Shown here one piece after another: positions 11,201-21,388 of a DNA stretch of 64,000 nucleotides. This stretch comes from Chaenocephalus aceratus (Eukaryota; Chordata; Actinopteri; Perciformes; Channichthyidae): positions 62,001 to 126,000 of the forward strand of contig JAMFTG010000114.1 of assembly GCA_023974075.1 (NCBI GenBank). Reading direction: 5' to 3'. The notes below the pieces were generated by a model, which had not been told where the DNA came from, did no database searches, and was given only the letters and a program-made list of their open reading frames with translations. Numbering within the stretch: position 1 is the stretch's first letter; every line of letters starts with the position of its first letter. Position numbers and translations under genes: made by a program.

Positions 11201-14155
11201 ATGCATAATGCAGCAGGAAGTATTCTTGACTGGCGCTCTGGTCTTAGTCCAACTGAACAGGTGTGAGGCTCCTGGACCAAACAGAGAAGAGATGGCTGCT
11301 GTTCAGGCCTGGCTCAGATTCAGCAGCTCCTCTCTCTCCTGTAGACTTTCAGAAACAAAATCGGAGTGATGCTTGCTGCTCATTGTTTGGGTTGGAATCA
11401 ATAGTGCTAGACACAATGAGATGTTTCAGTGTCTTTTATCTGAACAATGTGGAATGTATAACTAATAAAGCATTGACTGTGTGAACATGTATTCACCTGT
11501 ACGTTACATAGAGTATGTTAGCTGTTGGATGTACTTTATTCCCGTAGCCATTTGGCTTTATTTTTTATCAGCAAGCTTGAGGCGCTTTATTTTCAACAGT
11601 GTTTGAAGACTGGCTGTTAAAAGGAAGCGAAAACAGTAAAAGCTCTAACATTTACTTTGTTTTTGATGTCAAGATGGTGATAAAAAGCAAAGCAATGTGG
11701 TTTCTAAAAATAAAAAAACAATGTATCAAATTAGTTTTATGTTTATTCATGAGAAACACATTTCTGATTATTGGCTTCTCACAAAAGTGGTACATTAATG
11801 CAAAAAAAAACCCTCATAAATGGGATCTTCGGTGTGAAGAGGTTAATCAAACCTTGCCAAGTAAAGTGATGTGTTTTTTTTTAACTCACCATGGCCCTAA
11901 AGTCATAGCTTTTTAAACATAGCCTAGTTGCAACAACATTGTTAACTCAGCATGTATAAGACCCCATTTACACGGGAACGCAAACGAAACGCAAACGAAC
12001 TTGATATCAAAAAAGTCTTCCGTTCACACGGATACGGCTCGATAAGCGTGTCCCTTCACACGAGACCTCTCGACCCGCTGGAGACGCTGGAGTACATATG
12101 CTGGACCTGTAAGTGGCGCTCTACCTCCGCCACAAAATACACCAAAAGCAGCGAAGAAGACCCCCGAGCATGGTTGCCATGGTTGCCCTTCTGTTCATTC
12201 ACCGCGGTGGATTTAGCAACATGTAGTTCTCCATGTGCACTTGTTGCTGATGGTTGTGGTAGAGGAGCTGTAGATGTTGCTCTAACATCTGTAGCATGGT
12301 CAGTAGCTACTGACCATGCTACAGCAGTGAGCAGCAGAGGCGGGGCTATGGCTTCATCGTTATCAGGAAATGATCGTATAGGACGTACACACGGAGCCGT
12401 TGGGCCCCCCAGAGCGTTCCGGTTGCAGATCTACCCACCTTGAGGCCCGTTATCGTTCGCCGGGTGAGTTTCCGCGGTTCCGTTACGGCCTTGTGTGAAC
12501 GAACGGGCTATACGCGAGAGAAAGGTAGCGTTTCGTTCTTGTGTAAACCGCGCCTGAGTCTCGATGTGTTGATAAAAGCATCAGATACTGGGATGAAGCT
12601 TACAGCTTTCCAGCATCATTTTTGTAATGCTTTAAAAGTGTTGGCATTGGTACAGAAAATCCACAGTTTTTATTCTAAATCAGCATCAGCATTTTATTTG
12701 CCTCAAAGGCCGAAACTGGAGTGGAGCATTTGATCTGAGCCGCTCTGTGTAAAGCCACCGTAAGAAGAAGATTCTGGAGCTCTGGACGAGGTTTCTCTCT
12801 CTGATCCGGGGGCTCGGGGGGGATTTTACTGGAATGCCTTGAACCTGTTTGTGTCTCAGAGAGAGAGAGGGAGAGAGAGCGAGAGGGAGCGAGAGGGAGC
12901 GAGAGGGAGGCAGACCTGATTTTAGGGAAGTAGTAAGACCGTATATAGGACAGTCCTGCAGAAAGTCTGTGAAGTGAAGTGGGGGTGGAATACACATCCC
13001 AGTGAGTGAGGTGATAGTTGTTAAAACAAGTTGATTCGACAAATAAAGTCACTTCCCAATGTAGTCACTTTGGTGTGCGACAACTGTACTGAATGTTGTT
13101 TTTAATTAGCTCAGAGGCTCATATTTAAGTTTTCAAATGAAGCTTAAAGAGGCCCTATTGCGCTTTTTTGGGTTTTCCCTTTCCTATGTGTGTTCTCTAG
13201 GTTTGTGTGCATGTAAACGGTCTGCTGTCATATTTAATGACATTCTACAGCCTACAAAAATGTTTTAATAAATTGTCGTTTTTATGAAATAAAGTTTTCA
13301 ATGCTTCAAAACTGGCGATTGCGAGTTGTCGGGTGTAATGAAATAGAGTGCCACGTAGTAAGTTAGCACGTTACCACTTCCGGTTCCTTTTCTCCATAGG
13401 AGTTTGGAAAATATCTGAACTGAGGTTGAGACGCATTGAAGAGACGGATCACGTTTTGTTCTACGACATTAAATCCATCAGCAGTGACTCCGCTGGGGAT
13501 TCTTGAAGAGTTGACGTGTCTGAGAAACGATGGTTGTTACCGAGTGGCTGAATAGGACTACAGAAGTTGTGGAGGCCGTTGTACGTCAAGACTCGCGTCT
13601 TCAACGTCACGCCGACTTAAGATCCATATTCAAACTACAGATTCTAAACCCTGCTGTAGTTCCTTTTATAGCATAACGTTAGCATTTAGCTTCTGGCGAC
13701 TAGATTTACGATTCGAAAATGATAAAAGTAGGATAGACGTGTGGGGATTATCCGGCTGAACAAAACGTGATCCGTCTCTTCAATGCGTTTCAACCACAGA
13801 CCTGATTTCCAGCTAGTTTCCTAAACCCTATGGAGAGATTGCTTTGGTTCTTGTCGAAGAACCGGAAGGAGTTTACATCCTGGTTTTAGGACGCGTCACT
13901 GCGGCACTCTGATGTCACGATGGAGGTCAGTGCCTCGTAAAATAATACAACCGTTTTAAAATCAGTACAAATATGATGCTGATATTTCATACTGAAAATA
14001 ATACAAATCATTCAGCTCTTTTATTTCCCTCCTCTTCATGTACTCTTCCTCTCTGTGTGTTCTCCAGCTGTGCAGGTTTTCTGAAGACCTGGCTGCCCTT
14101 CCTCATGCTGATGGGCATCATCATCGCTGTGGTCCTGGCCTTCAACCTGCAGTGA
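5130..14155 (+). CDS. tmem222: TMEM222, RTE1/TMEM222-family transmembrane protein (six coding exons)
   Basis: Exons 5130-5248, 7336-7420, 8335-8366, 8504-8600, 10089-10219 and 14068-14155 join to 552 nt, giving 183 aa plus stop. Every junction is GT/AG and keeps frame. The product matches vertebrate TMEM222 as I know it (human 208 aa, with a longer N-terminus): [15 protein letters not shown] at 25-39, then [19 protein letters not shown] to 68, EDNMAFGK, a WDTAVH block, a Cys/His-rich CCDNCHSH block near 115-122, and a C-terminal hydrophobic helix (about 158-181). The family (DUF778/RTE1) is a small multi-pass protein of internal membranes; the plant relative RTE1 acts at ER/Golgi on an ethylene receptor, but the animal biochemical role is not established. 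The ATG at 5130 is the first in frame and gives a short acidic N-terminus. Introns 1, 4 and 5 hold many transposons; the coding exons are intact. Confidence 0.95.
5670..6607. mobile_element. Inverted-repeat DNA transposon in tmem222 intron 1
   Basis: The ends are near-perfect 24-bp inverted repeats beginning GGGTCATTCTACAGAAAAGG, and both are bordered by TATA. The 938-bp interior contains a small hairpin around 'gtcactggtgttacc' near 5,860 and no transposase. Superfamily not assigned; the TA border would suit a Tc1/mariner-like or related target choice. Confidence 0.8.
7336..7420 (+). CDS. tmem222: tmem222 coding exon 2
   Basis: Residues 40-68, ending exactly on a codon. A T-rich tract and CAG precede it; donor GTGAGT follows. 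Encodes the hydrophobic [14 protein letters not shown] segment and the conserved [12 protein letters not shown]. Confidence 0.93.
8037..8110 (+). mobile_element. Single end of the 'ttaaaggtggggtaggtaa' miniature transposon
   Basis: Matches the terminal region of the complete element at 27,242-27,622, including 'gagaaaccagctcgag' and the start of the other end ('caaccgg'). The middle is missing, so this is a deleted copy in tmem222 intron 2. Confidence 0.55.
8335..8366 (+). CDS. tmem222: tmem222 coding exon 3 (microexon, 32 nt)
   Basis: Residues 69-78 plus two bases of Lys79: [10 protein letters not shown]. Acceptor TTTTTGCAG, donor GTGAGT. Confidence 0.92.
8504..8600 (+). CDS. tmem222: tmem222 coding exon 4
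   Basis: Residues 79-111, containing [20 protein letters not shown]. Acceptor TTTACAG, donor GTAAAT. Confidence 0.93.
8674..9705 (-). mobile_element. Miniature inverted-repeat transposon, family A copy 1, tmem222 intron 4
   Basis: Ends AGCCGCGTTCACA / TGTGAACGCGGCT, bordered by TAT on both sides (3-bp target duplication, as in PIF/Harbinger-type elements). The interior matches the copy at 23,686-24,307 in opposite orientation: 'taatgctaatgcgag', 'gggcgtggtttgcaat' and 'tactttttttccccagg' blocks. It is interrupted by a second element at 9,051-9,610. Confidence 0.8.
9051..9610. mobile_element. Inverted-repeat element nested inside family A copy 1
   Basis: Ends CCTCATTCACACCAACG and, reverse-complemented at the right, the same 17 bases. 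TA lies immediately outside both ends (9,049-9,050 and 9,611-9,612). The 560-bp interior has no transposase frame. Confidence 0.8.
10089..10219 (+). CDS. tmem222: tmem222 coding exon 5
   Basis: Residues 112-154 plus two bases of Gly155. Encodes [19 protein letters not shown], the Cys/His block conserved in the family. Acceptor CCGCAG, donor GTAAGA. Confidence 0.93.
10268..11240 (-). mobile_element. L2-like LINE 3' fragment, interrupted by a miniature transposon
   Basis: On the minus strand 11,035-11,240 reads in frame close to the reverse-transcriptase C-terminal signature of L2-type fish LINEs ([12 protein letters not shown] followed by AAAFKLNY), and 10,268-10,405 supplies the 3' tail ('gtaaagcacttaaataaac'). 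The element at 10,406-11,030 separates the two parts. Confidence 0.6.
10406..11030. mobile_element. Miniature inverted-repeat transposon in the LINE fragment
   Basis: Imperfect inverted ends: GGCCTACACACCAAGC at the left, and GGCCCGGACACACCGAGC as the reverse complement of the right end. The interior carries a 73-bp direct duplication of the 'gcgtgagtggcaata...ggcggcggtagtgtgtattc' unit (about 10,547 and 10,620). Confidence 0.65.
11958..12558. mobile_element. Miniature transposon, family C copy 1, tmem222 intron 5
   Basis: Shares long stretches with 35,354-36,169 ('aaaaaagtcttccgt', 'acccgctggagacgct', 'gtaagtggcgct', 'aggcggggctat', 'aatgatcgtatagg'). Its ends have decayed: 'accccatttacacgggaacg' versus 'aagaacgaaacg' read from the right. 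No transposase. Confidence 0.7.
12289..12324. repeat. 36-bp perfect palindrome without spacer
   Basis: CTGTAGCATGGTCAGTAG is followed directly by its exact reverse complement, with centre between 12,306 and 12,307. It lies inside family C copy 1 and is absent from copy 2. Confidence 0.9.
12857..12912 (+). repeat. Purine-rich GAGAGG/GAGCGAGAGG low-complexity tract
   Basis: A run of GA-rich units ending in three copies of 'gagcgagagg'. The Arg/Leu-Ser-rich open frames on the opposite strand come from this composition. Confidence 0.85.
13144..13250 (+). mobile_element. Left-end fragment of the 'ttaaagaggccc' element (family D)
   Basis: Starts TTAAAGAGGCCCTATTGCGC and matches the left ends of the copies at 23,368 and 41,288 through 'tgcatgtaaacggtctgc'. 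No right end of the family is found downstream. Confidence 0.65.
13376..13868. repeat. Inverted repeat with arms of about 85-115 bp, tmem222 intron 5
   Basis: The left arm (13,376-13,460: 'cttccggttccttttctcca' to 'gagacggatcacgtttt') recurs in reverse complement at 13,756-13,868. The right arm has a few small insertions. The spacer is about 300 bp. A fragment of the same family is at 27,198-27,243 ('aaaacgtgaacatctctta'). Confidence 0.8.
14068..14155 (+). CDS. tmem222: tmem222 coding exon 6 with stop
   Basis: Residues 155-183, encoding [20 protein letters not shown] and the C-terminal AFNLQ, then TGA at 14,153. Acceptor TTCTCCAG. Confidence 0.93.
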
Positions 14156-14935
14156 CCTGGAGGCAGGTGGAGGACACGAGGACCCCCGCAGGTCCAATGT
14201 GGGGTTGACCTTTTACACATCGAGGGATCGGGGGGGGGGGCATGACACGGTGTCGAGGAGATAAAAGACGACTAACCTCCGAGAGAGGGTTGTGGAGCGG
14301 GAACACAGGCTGGCTTTGTGAGAAGCAGACGGCCTGTTAGCGGCGTTATGCTAAGATTGGAAGTGATTTTATATCGGTTATTTATGTCGTGACTGAACAC
14401 CCGACGTACAAACACTTGATGGATGTGCTACTTAAAACCCTGAGAGCAGGTTTAAGCCATCGCCACCTGCAAAGTGTCGACGCGGTGTAGCCAGAGGCAA
14501 CACATTCATGCCTTGCTTCCAGATTTTTTTATCATTTCCAGGGAGTGAAATCCCATAATGCACTGCTTCCAGAATGCCATTTTTATACAAACATGTTACA
14601 TCGAAGTGATTTGACTGCATGTTATGCTCCGCTAAACACGTCGCAGCAGTTTGTATTTTTGTGCGTTTTCTTACATCTTCTAAAACAGAAATAGTATCTC
14701 AGAGATTTGTTGTACTTCTTTCAGAATGTGTTCAAACCTTTTTAACTACAGATCATCCGTGCAGCGATTGTAGCAAACTCGATGAATGTGGCTGCGGTTA
14801 AAACCCAGACGTTGGTTCAGCTTTTGTTTTTGTTGTTCTTGTGCCAAACTCAAACTGTGTCCTTGGATATCTAACTTTTTATTTAGTGGAACAGCTGATT
14901 AGCAACTCCAGGGTTATTGAACGGAAAGCCTCGTG
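14156..14935 (+). other. Probable tmem222 3' UTR; no further gene seen
   Basis: Sequence downstream of the stop with no open coding exon. No canonical AATAAA in a clear 3'-end context was found here, so the transcript end is not fixed. Confidence 0.35.
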
Positions 14936-15549
14936 TGCCCCTTTTCCACTGAAAGGCAGTTTGGTGCTAGCTCCGTCTGGTGCTTGTTCGGTTCTCAGTG
15001 AGTTCTTAGCGAGTTCTTAGCGAGTTCTCAGCGAGCGAGTTCTCAGCGAGCGAGTTCTCAGCGAGCGAGTTCTCAGCGAGCGAGTTCTCAGCGAGCGAGT
15101 TCTCAGCGAGCGAGTTCTCAGCGAGCGATTTCTAAGCGAGTTCTAAGCGAGCGAGTTCTTAGTGAGTTCTTAGTGAGTTCTTAGCGAGTTCTTAGCGAGT
15201 TCTAAGCGAGTTCTTAGCGAGCGAGTTCTTAGTGAGTTCTTAGTGAGTTCTTAGCGAGTTCTCAGCGAGTTCTCAGCGAGTTCTTAGCGAGTTCTTAGCG
15301 AGTTCTAAGCGAGTTCTTAGCGAGCGAGTTCTTAGTGAGTTCTTAGCGAGTTCTTAGTGAGTTCTTAGCGAGTTCTTAGCGAGTTCTTAGCGAGTTCTTA
15401 GCGAGTTCTCAGCGAGTTCTCAGCGAGTTCTCAGCGAGTTCTCAGCGAGTTCTTAGTGAGACCTTTTAAGCTGTATTGGTATGTTAATACAGCTGTAATA
15501 ATAAAAACAACAAACTGGTCCTGGAACCGCTTTGGTGGAAAAGGGGTAT
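14936..15549. mobile_element. Inverted-repeat element with internal minisatellite
   Basis: Left end 'gccccttttccactgaaagg' and right end 'tttggtggaaaaggggta' are imperfect inverse copies. The centre is filled by the tandem array at 14,994-15,455. Elements with CCCCTTTTCCAC ends are widespread in fish; no transposase here. Confidence 0.65.
14994..15455 (+). repeat. Minisatellite of 11-bp and 15-bp units
   Basis: About 460 bp of units GAGTTCTTAGC / GAGTTCTCAGC and the longer GAGCGAGTTCTCAGC. Two higher-order blocks are visible, around 15,145-15,230 and 15,290-15,350, suggesting unequal exchange within the array. Confidence 0.95.
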
Positions 15550-18500
15550 AGCTGTGAGGGTTATGAATCCTGGTCAGCTCTTATTATTATTATGTTTTTT
15601 ATTCCCAATTGTTGACCTAAAAGTAAAAATAAACAGGTCCTCAATATCTTCTAATTTAATTGTTCGAGTTATACTTGAAAGAAAATAGTTCCACGTGGTG
15701 TTTGGCACCTCCAATCCGTTGCCATGGGTGTCGTGAGTAGATTGAAATCCCCTCGTTGTTTGCAGTCTAACAGAATAAGTGTTGAGCCCTCTCTTTGTCC
15801 GGTGCTGACAGGAGCAGCAGGTAGCCAGGATCCTCAGGTTTTTCACACTCTCCAGCCCCTGCTGCATTTCCCCACTTTCCCTCATAGCGTCCTTCCTGCT
15901 GCTTTCCACCGCTGCAGATCGCATTCGAAGGTCATTGTGAAATGTCAGCGCTGTTTTCACAAAGCTTCGATAGAACCCAGCCGACATCCTGCCGTAATCC
16001 AAAGGCATTTAAGTGATTTTATTAATTAAAATCTGTTTTTTCTGTATCGTGTTAAAGGGGTAACGTGTTTTCTTGCACTTATGTTAATACTCTGTGGCCT
16101 CTTGTGTATTTCACCCATGTTGCCTGTAAATATTTGATCACACATTATACTGCTACACCAGGTGCTCTTTTTATATACTTAGCAAATTTGATCTCTCACT
16201 ACAGATTTATCCTTTTCAATAATTTACACCGTCATTGTTCCATCTATGCACAGCAGGGAGGCAGATTTGTGCCTGATTGAGTGTGTGTTATTCATGCACA
16301 TAGTGATTGGAGATTGCATGTGTGTGTTGTATGCATGCATGCAAGAGTGTGTGTGTGACACATCACTGTGGCTTCTTGATTAATAATCAGCTGCTCCCCA
16401 CTGCCCGCTGATTGATTTTTATATTTATTACTCTTCATCTTTCTCTTAATCTGGTTTAAATTGTATGTCATTGCTGGCAAACTGTAGCAAGAATAAATAA
16501 TACATTAGACTTTGAGAGGCCTGCTGAAGTTAATGTTGATTTGATGCAATAGCCTGTGCTGTTCGTGTGGAGCTTCAGTTTCTGCAGACATTCGTCTCCA
16601 ACCGTTTGAACGAGTAATGAAATGTAGAATCTGCCCGCATTTTGAACGGGGTATCGTTTTTATAAAATATATAATTTAAACCTTATTACTGTGTCACTTC
16701 AAGACCGAAGGGGTACTACGTCCATTTTTCTAAATTAAATCATGTTTATAGCGGCATAGACGGTCCAAAAATAGAAGCAAACATGAACAACCGTCTCTCC
16801 CAAATCCAAAACTGTGATTTTTTTTCACATACTCCTCTTATGGTGCAGGTTCTCTATCATTCAATTGTTTAAAAGAAAAACATTGATAGCCATTTCTAAA
16901 ATGTCCCTTGTCAATAACTTGTTTTATTATTCTGACGCCACATGAATACCAAAACGCCCTATCGAAGTTAACGCATGTAAATAACGGTTTCTTTCGTGCA
17001 TTACGCTACACCCTTCCACCAAGTATCATGACATTTGGGCCAGTTGTGTTTCCTGCTGACGTACAACGACACAATGGAGCTGAAAACACAATGTTTTCAG
17101 AAGTATTTGACACAATTCACCCTGAAAAGACTCTCCTAAACAACGAAGATGATACCGGAAAGCAAAGCTTATGAGGTACTGAAGCTCATTCGGGAATAGA
17201 AAGAGAAACAAACCTCTTGTCTGTCCACACGAATCTCCCATTCATTTAACTTTGACAGAGAGTAACTCGTGTTCAACAATATTATTTGAACTTTCCTAAA
17301 CCATGGAAATAACATATTGGAATGTCTATAATAAGGTGGTGTTCCCCTTTAAAACCATGCAACCATAGCGTGAGGAGCACATTTTATTGTAAAAATAACT
17401 AAAGTATTTATATTGAATATGATCAGGCTACTTGGGCAGAGATATTGTGGCAGTGAGAAACGTGAAAGACCCTCGGTCTCTATAATTGCGCTAAATGTTG
17501 GAAAACGGGAGACAAGCTGCCCTTAAATGACTTTAATAATAATAACGCCTCATTTATTACATGTTGAGCTATGAAAGGCATTGGTTGAATGAATGGCCCT
17601 TTTGAGTTCAGTTCATCAAACTCAGCATTGTGTATTTCTACTGCTTTTTACCTATAACACATCATTTAGGACGAGAAATAGAGCGTCCTTATTTGAGTGC
17701 ATGTGCAGGAGTGCAATATCAAGTAGAGATGGATTGAAGGGTTTTAAATGTCACCTGCTGTGGTGCCTTGTCGTATCCAAGAGCCAGGTCCAGGAATGTG
17801 GAGACCTCGGTCCTTTCAGACTCTCGCTGACAAAAGACAGTCGGGGATGCTTTTCTAAGTGCCGCTTTCCATATATACCCGTCTGAAATATAAGATAACA
17901 ACCTCTTGTTTCGCTAATGTCATGCGGCTGATCTTATTGGCTCACGAGGAATTTCCTGTGTGTTTATGACTTGCAGACAAATCTCTATTATTGTAGAAAA
18001 TGTGTGCTATTTCTTTTCCTTTATTTATTTATGATAACTGTTGGATGATGTGAGGATTTCAGGACACTCTGAGCCCATGAAAGGCAAATCCATCCCCCCA
18101 CCCCCACCGTCTTCCTGGAGTTTCTATAAATAACTCCCGAGTGATTCCTGTAATAATCATTATAAGCTGTCAGAATAAACATTAAGGAAAGGAAGCAGCC
18201 ACAGATCTGATGCTGATATCAAAGCTCCTCTGAGGGGCCATCATCCTGCAGAGTGTCACGGTATTCAAGGGAGGGGATCAAAGGGGGTTTATAGTCTGGA
18301 CCCCCAAACACCCCTCCCCCACGTTTACCATCCCACCTGGGGAGCTGGGAATGACCCCGGACTGCACATTCCTTAACTGGTAAAATGTGAAGTTATTGTA
18401 GGAATTCTCATAAAAACCTCTTTAAAGCAAAATCAGAGCTATAAAATAAGACTAGGATTCCAATCATACAAACATAACCATCAGTTGTGTTGTACTGTAC

Positions 18501-18777
18501 TCGGGTATTCCCATTTTCTGTTGTATTTCTTTAATACAGTTATTAATGAAAATGAATGCATTACTTTTACAGTATTTCTACACGGCAGTATTGCCACTAA
18601 AGTAAAATATCTTAATACTCATTTGTTTATCATAGAAAACATATTTGCTTGCAACATTCTGCTTTTTTTTGTTCATAAAAAATTGGGCAGTTTTGAACTG
18701 ATGAAATTCTCATAAAGAAATCCAATAAAGTAAAACAAGTATACCTGATAATAAACCATTTACCAAATAGGGAACAT
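15550..18777. other. No gene confidently seen
   Basis: A 144-codon open frame on the minus strand at 15,574-16,008 starts with MPLDYGRMSAGFYRSFVKTA and looks protein-like for its first 70 residues, but I do not recognise it and see no splice context. The rest (16,050-18,777) is AT-rich, with a C-rich patch near 18,090-18,340 and no exon candidates. Confidence 0.4.
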
Positions 18778-19030
18778 GTACTTAAGTGCAGTAGGCCTAC
18801 TTATATCAGTTTTAAGGGATTTTATTTCAGTATTCCCAATTTGTGCAACTGTGTATACTTGTATATTTGTATTAAGCTTCTCTGCTAAATGAGTACTTTC
18901 ACTTTTGGTACTTTAAGAATATTCCTATGCTAAAGTTAAGTACTTTTATTTAAGTAACATTTTGAGTATTTCCACACTGTGGTATTGTTAGCCGAGAGTA
19001 CTTCTAATTCTGCACATTTACTAAAGAAAC
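18778..19030 (-). repeat. Dispersed fish repeat ('tacttttacttaagtaa' family)
   Basis: Contains 'aagtacttttatttaagtaacattttgag' and 'tttccacactgtggtattg', the recognisable core of a repeat also found at 25,395-25,510 and 39,413-40,195. Confidence 0.5.
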
Positions 19031-19528
19031 TTCTTGCAGGATTCTGCATGTTTTTGTCCCGCAACAACTCAATCAGATGTCCTCTCCCTGTCTTCAGGTA
19101 GGAGCTGCAGTCCGGCGTCACGTGGTTGTATTTGAGTGTAAACATGGAGAGAAAGAGAGAGGGGGGCTCGGCCACTTTCTCCTCCTCTCTCCAGCCAGAG
19201 GAAACATCTCGTGGCTCCGGCAGGAGAGAAGCCCCTCCCCACATATCATCGCACCAGGCGAGGGTCCTTTTAACTTCATTGTTGGAGAAGAAGCGACGCC
19301 CCGCTTCGCCCCGGCAGAGGATCAAACACCCTCAGATCAGCACGACCCCCAGCTCTGTTCTCATGGAAATCAGACCCTGCCTCCCGGCCACACTTTCTGC
19401 AGAGATGCAAAGTTGAGGCGCATTCCCAGCCGGGACAACATTTGATTATGACGTCTTGGAGGAGCTGATCGTTTCATTTAACCATTTGTGTTTCTCTTTT
19501 GCACCGCTCACTTTCCCTCCTCTCCAAC

Positions 19529-19782
19529 ATGCGGGATCTGGCGCTTCGCCTGGTTTTCTGCGCGCTGCTCGGCTCTCTTTACGCTTCGTGTCCCCCGCGC
19601 TGCGAGTGCTCCGAGGCGGCACACACCGTGAAGTGCGTCTCCAGAGAGCTGCGGGCTGTACCGGCCGGGATCCCCGGTTACACCCGGAATCTGTTCATCA
19701 CCGGGAACCATATCGGCCGTATCGGCCCGGAGTGTTTCAAAGGGCTGGACAATGTGACGACCCTTTCTCTGAGCAACAACAG
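19529..19782 (+). CDS. TPBG-family coding exon 1
   Basis: Residues 1-84 plus two bases of Arg85: signal peptide, N-terminal cap and first LRR, ending LSNN. Donor GTGAGA at 19,783. An earlier in-frame open stretch reaches 19,499 but has no ATG. Confidence 0.9.
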
Positions 19783-21388
19783 GTGAGACTCTCCCGGTGA
19801 CTCCAGGTCACGCTGTGGTAATGCAAAGCAGATGTAACCCTGGCAACATGTATACGTATGATCGATTAATCAAATAAAAAATAAAAAAATGGTGTAAAAT
19901 GTCATACATTTCTCAAAGTCCACAGTAGAAATGCTTGTTATGTCTGTTTCAATCTTGAAGATATGAAAGAAAACCAAGGACATTTCCTGACAGCATGTTC
20001 TGTCAACTTTGCATGGAAAACGACTTCATGATTCATTGATTATCAAAAATAATTAGTTGTTATTTTCAGCCATCCAAACCAATTGATTATCCTTTGCACC
20101 TCTCGGCTGCAACTATTGATAATTTGTTATTGATTAATCTGCCTCTTGTTAACTCCATTGATGTTATGTCAGGAAATAGTGAGATTTGTTTTGGAAAGTT
20201 GAAGGTGAGGTCTTCCATGTCTCCATATCTGAGGGGCAGCAGACGCCGTCTCCTACCATGTTTGCATGATAAACGACTTAATGATTGATTATCAAAATAC
20301 TTGATGATCGGTAAACCAATCGATTAGTTGTTGCAGCACTAATTGATATTAGTTGTTCCTTGTTGTTGCTTCAATCAAACTGTATTAAAATGAATACCCC
20401 ATTCAATTTTTTGAAGCATTTGTATCCAAACAAATCAGCCCTGTTCTGCCTAAAGGCACTGCATTATTTCCACCTTCTTGCTCTTGTAGTTTGATTTAAA
20501 AGTATAATCAACGTCTCATTAATCTCCCTCAAACCCAGAATATCCGAGGTGGATTCCAATACGTTTTCGGGGCTGCGCAGCCTCCGCTCTCTGGACCTGA
20601 GCAACAACCAGCTGGCGATCATCCACCCCGAAGCCTTCATGGTGCAGAACCACTCCCTGCTGGATCTGAACCTGAGCCGGGCCCTTTACAACCACTCCTC
20701 GGTGATGGACCTGGCCACCTCTCTGCGCTGGAGCTCCCTGGGCGCCCTGAGGAGTCTGGACCTCTCCCACAACGGCCTCATCTTCCTCCCCTCGCACATC
20801 TTCTCCCACCTCACCAGCCTGCAGCGCCTCCTGCTCTCCAACAACTCCCTCGTAGCGATCCACAACTCCTCATTCACCGGTTTGGAGCGCCTGGAGGTGC
20901 TCGACTTGACGCTAAACTCCCTGAAGGCGGTGCCGGAGGAGGGCCTTCGAGAGCTGGACTCCCTGCCCAGAGCGGACCTCCTGCTGGGGGAAAACCCCTT
21001 CACATGCACGTGTGGAATCGAGTCTTTCGCCCTGTGGCTGAACAGATCTCAGGGACGCATTAGTGATGCCGAGAGCCTCGTGTGTGCATACCCAACGGGC
21101 ATGAGGAACACATCCATGCTCTCCGTGGTTACGTTAACTCTGGGGTGCCATCAGAGCGGGGCAGGGGCTGACCTCGCTCTGCAGACCTCTTACGTCTTCT
21201 TGGGTATAGTCCTGGGCTTCGTCGGTCTCATTTTTCTTTTTGTACTTTACCTGAACCGCAAGGGCATCAAGAAGCGCATCAACGACCTGCGGGACGCCTG
21301 CAGGGAGGTGTGGGAGGGCTACCACTACCGCTTCGAGATCGACTCCGACCCCCGGCTGTCGCAGGTCTGCACCAGCGCCGACATATAA
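19529..21388 (+). CDS. Trophoblast glycoprotein family (TPBG/5T4/Waif) leucine-rich-repeat membrane protein
   Basis: Exons 19529-19782 and 20539-21388 join in frame to 1,104 nt, 367 aa. The ATG at 19,529 is the first in frame and starts a good signal peptide (1-20, ending LLGSLYAS). LRR N-terminal cap with Cys 21, 25, 27 and 36 (CPPRCECSEAAHTVKC); several LRRs; LRR C-terminal cap with Cys 241, 243, 267 and 288; transmembrane helix about 301-323; 44-residue tail. LQTSYVFLGIVL, VLYLNRKGIKK and the GYHYRFEI..DPRL motif match TPBG as I know it (human TPBG 420 aa, TPBGL 382 aa). About seven N-glycosylation sequons. TPBG/Waif1 sits at the plasma membrane and damps Wnt/beta-catenin signalling via LRP6; the zebrafish Waif2 paralogue is reported not to. 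I cannot say which paralogue (tpbga, tpbgb or tpbgl) this is. The tail ends SADI, where human TPBG ends NSDV. Confidence 0.92.
19855..20345 (-). repeat. Dispersed repeat in the TPBG-family intron
   Basis: Repeated 'gattgattatcaaaa' and 'aatcgattagttgttgcagc' phrases are typical of an old fish repeat ('taatcgattatcaaa' family). It appears as two overlapping degraded copies. Confidence 0.45.
20539..21388 (+). CDS. TPBG-family coding exon 2 with stop
   Basis: Residues 85-367: remaining LRRs, C-terminal cap, transmembrane helix and tail. Acceptor is CCCAG at 20,534-20,538; the exon is GC-rich against its AT-rich flanks. Stop TAA at 21,386. Confidence 0.93.

Noticed and set aside
12675..13052. 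Ser/Leu/Arg-rich minus-strand frames of 118-125 codons
   Set aside because: Driven by the GAGAGG low-complexity tract; no recognisable domain.
19077..19445. Overlapping frames just upstream of the TPBG-family ATG
   Set aside because: No signal peptide or family match, and they end before the real start; most likely promoter or 5' UTR sequence.
20519..21325. Antisense frames across the TPBG-family exon 2
   Set aside because: Shadows of a GC-rich coding exon.
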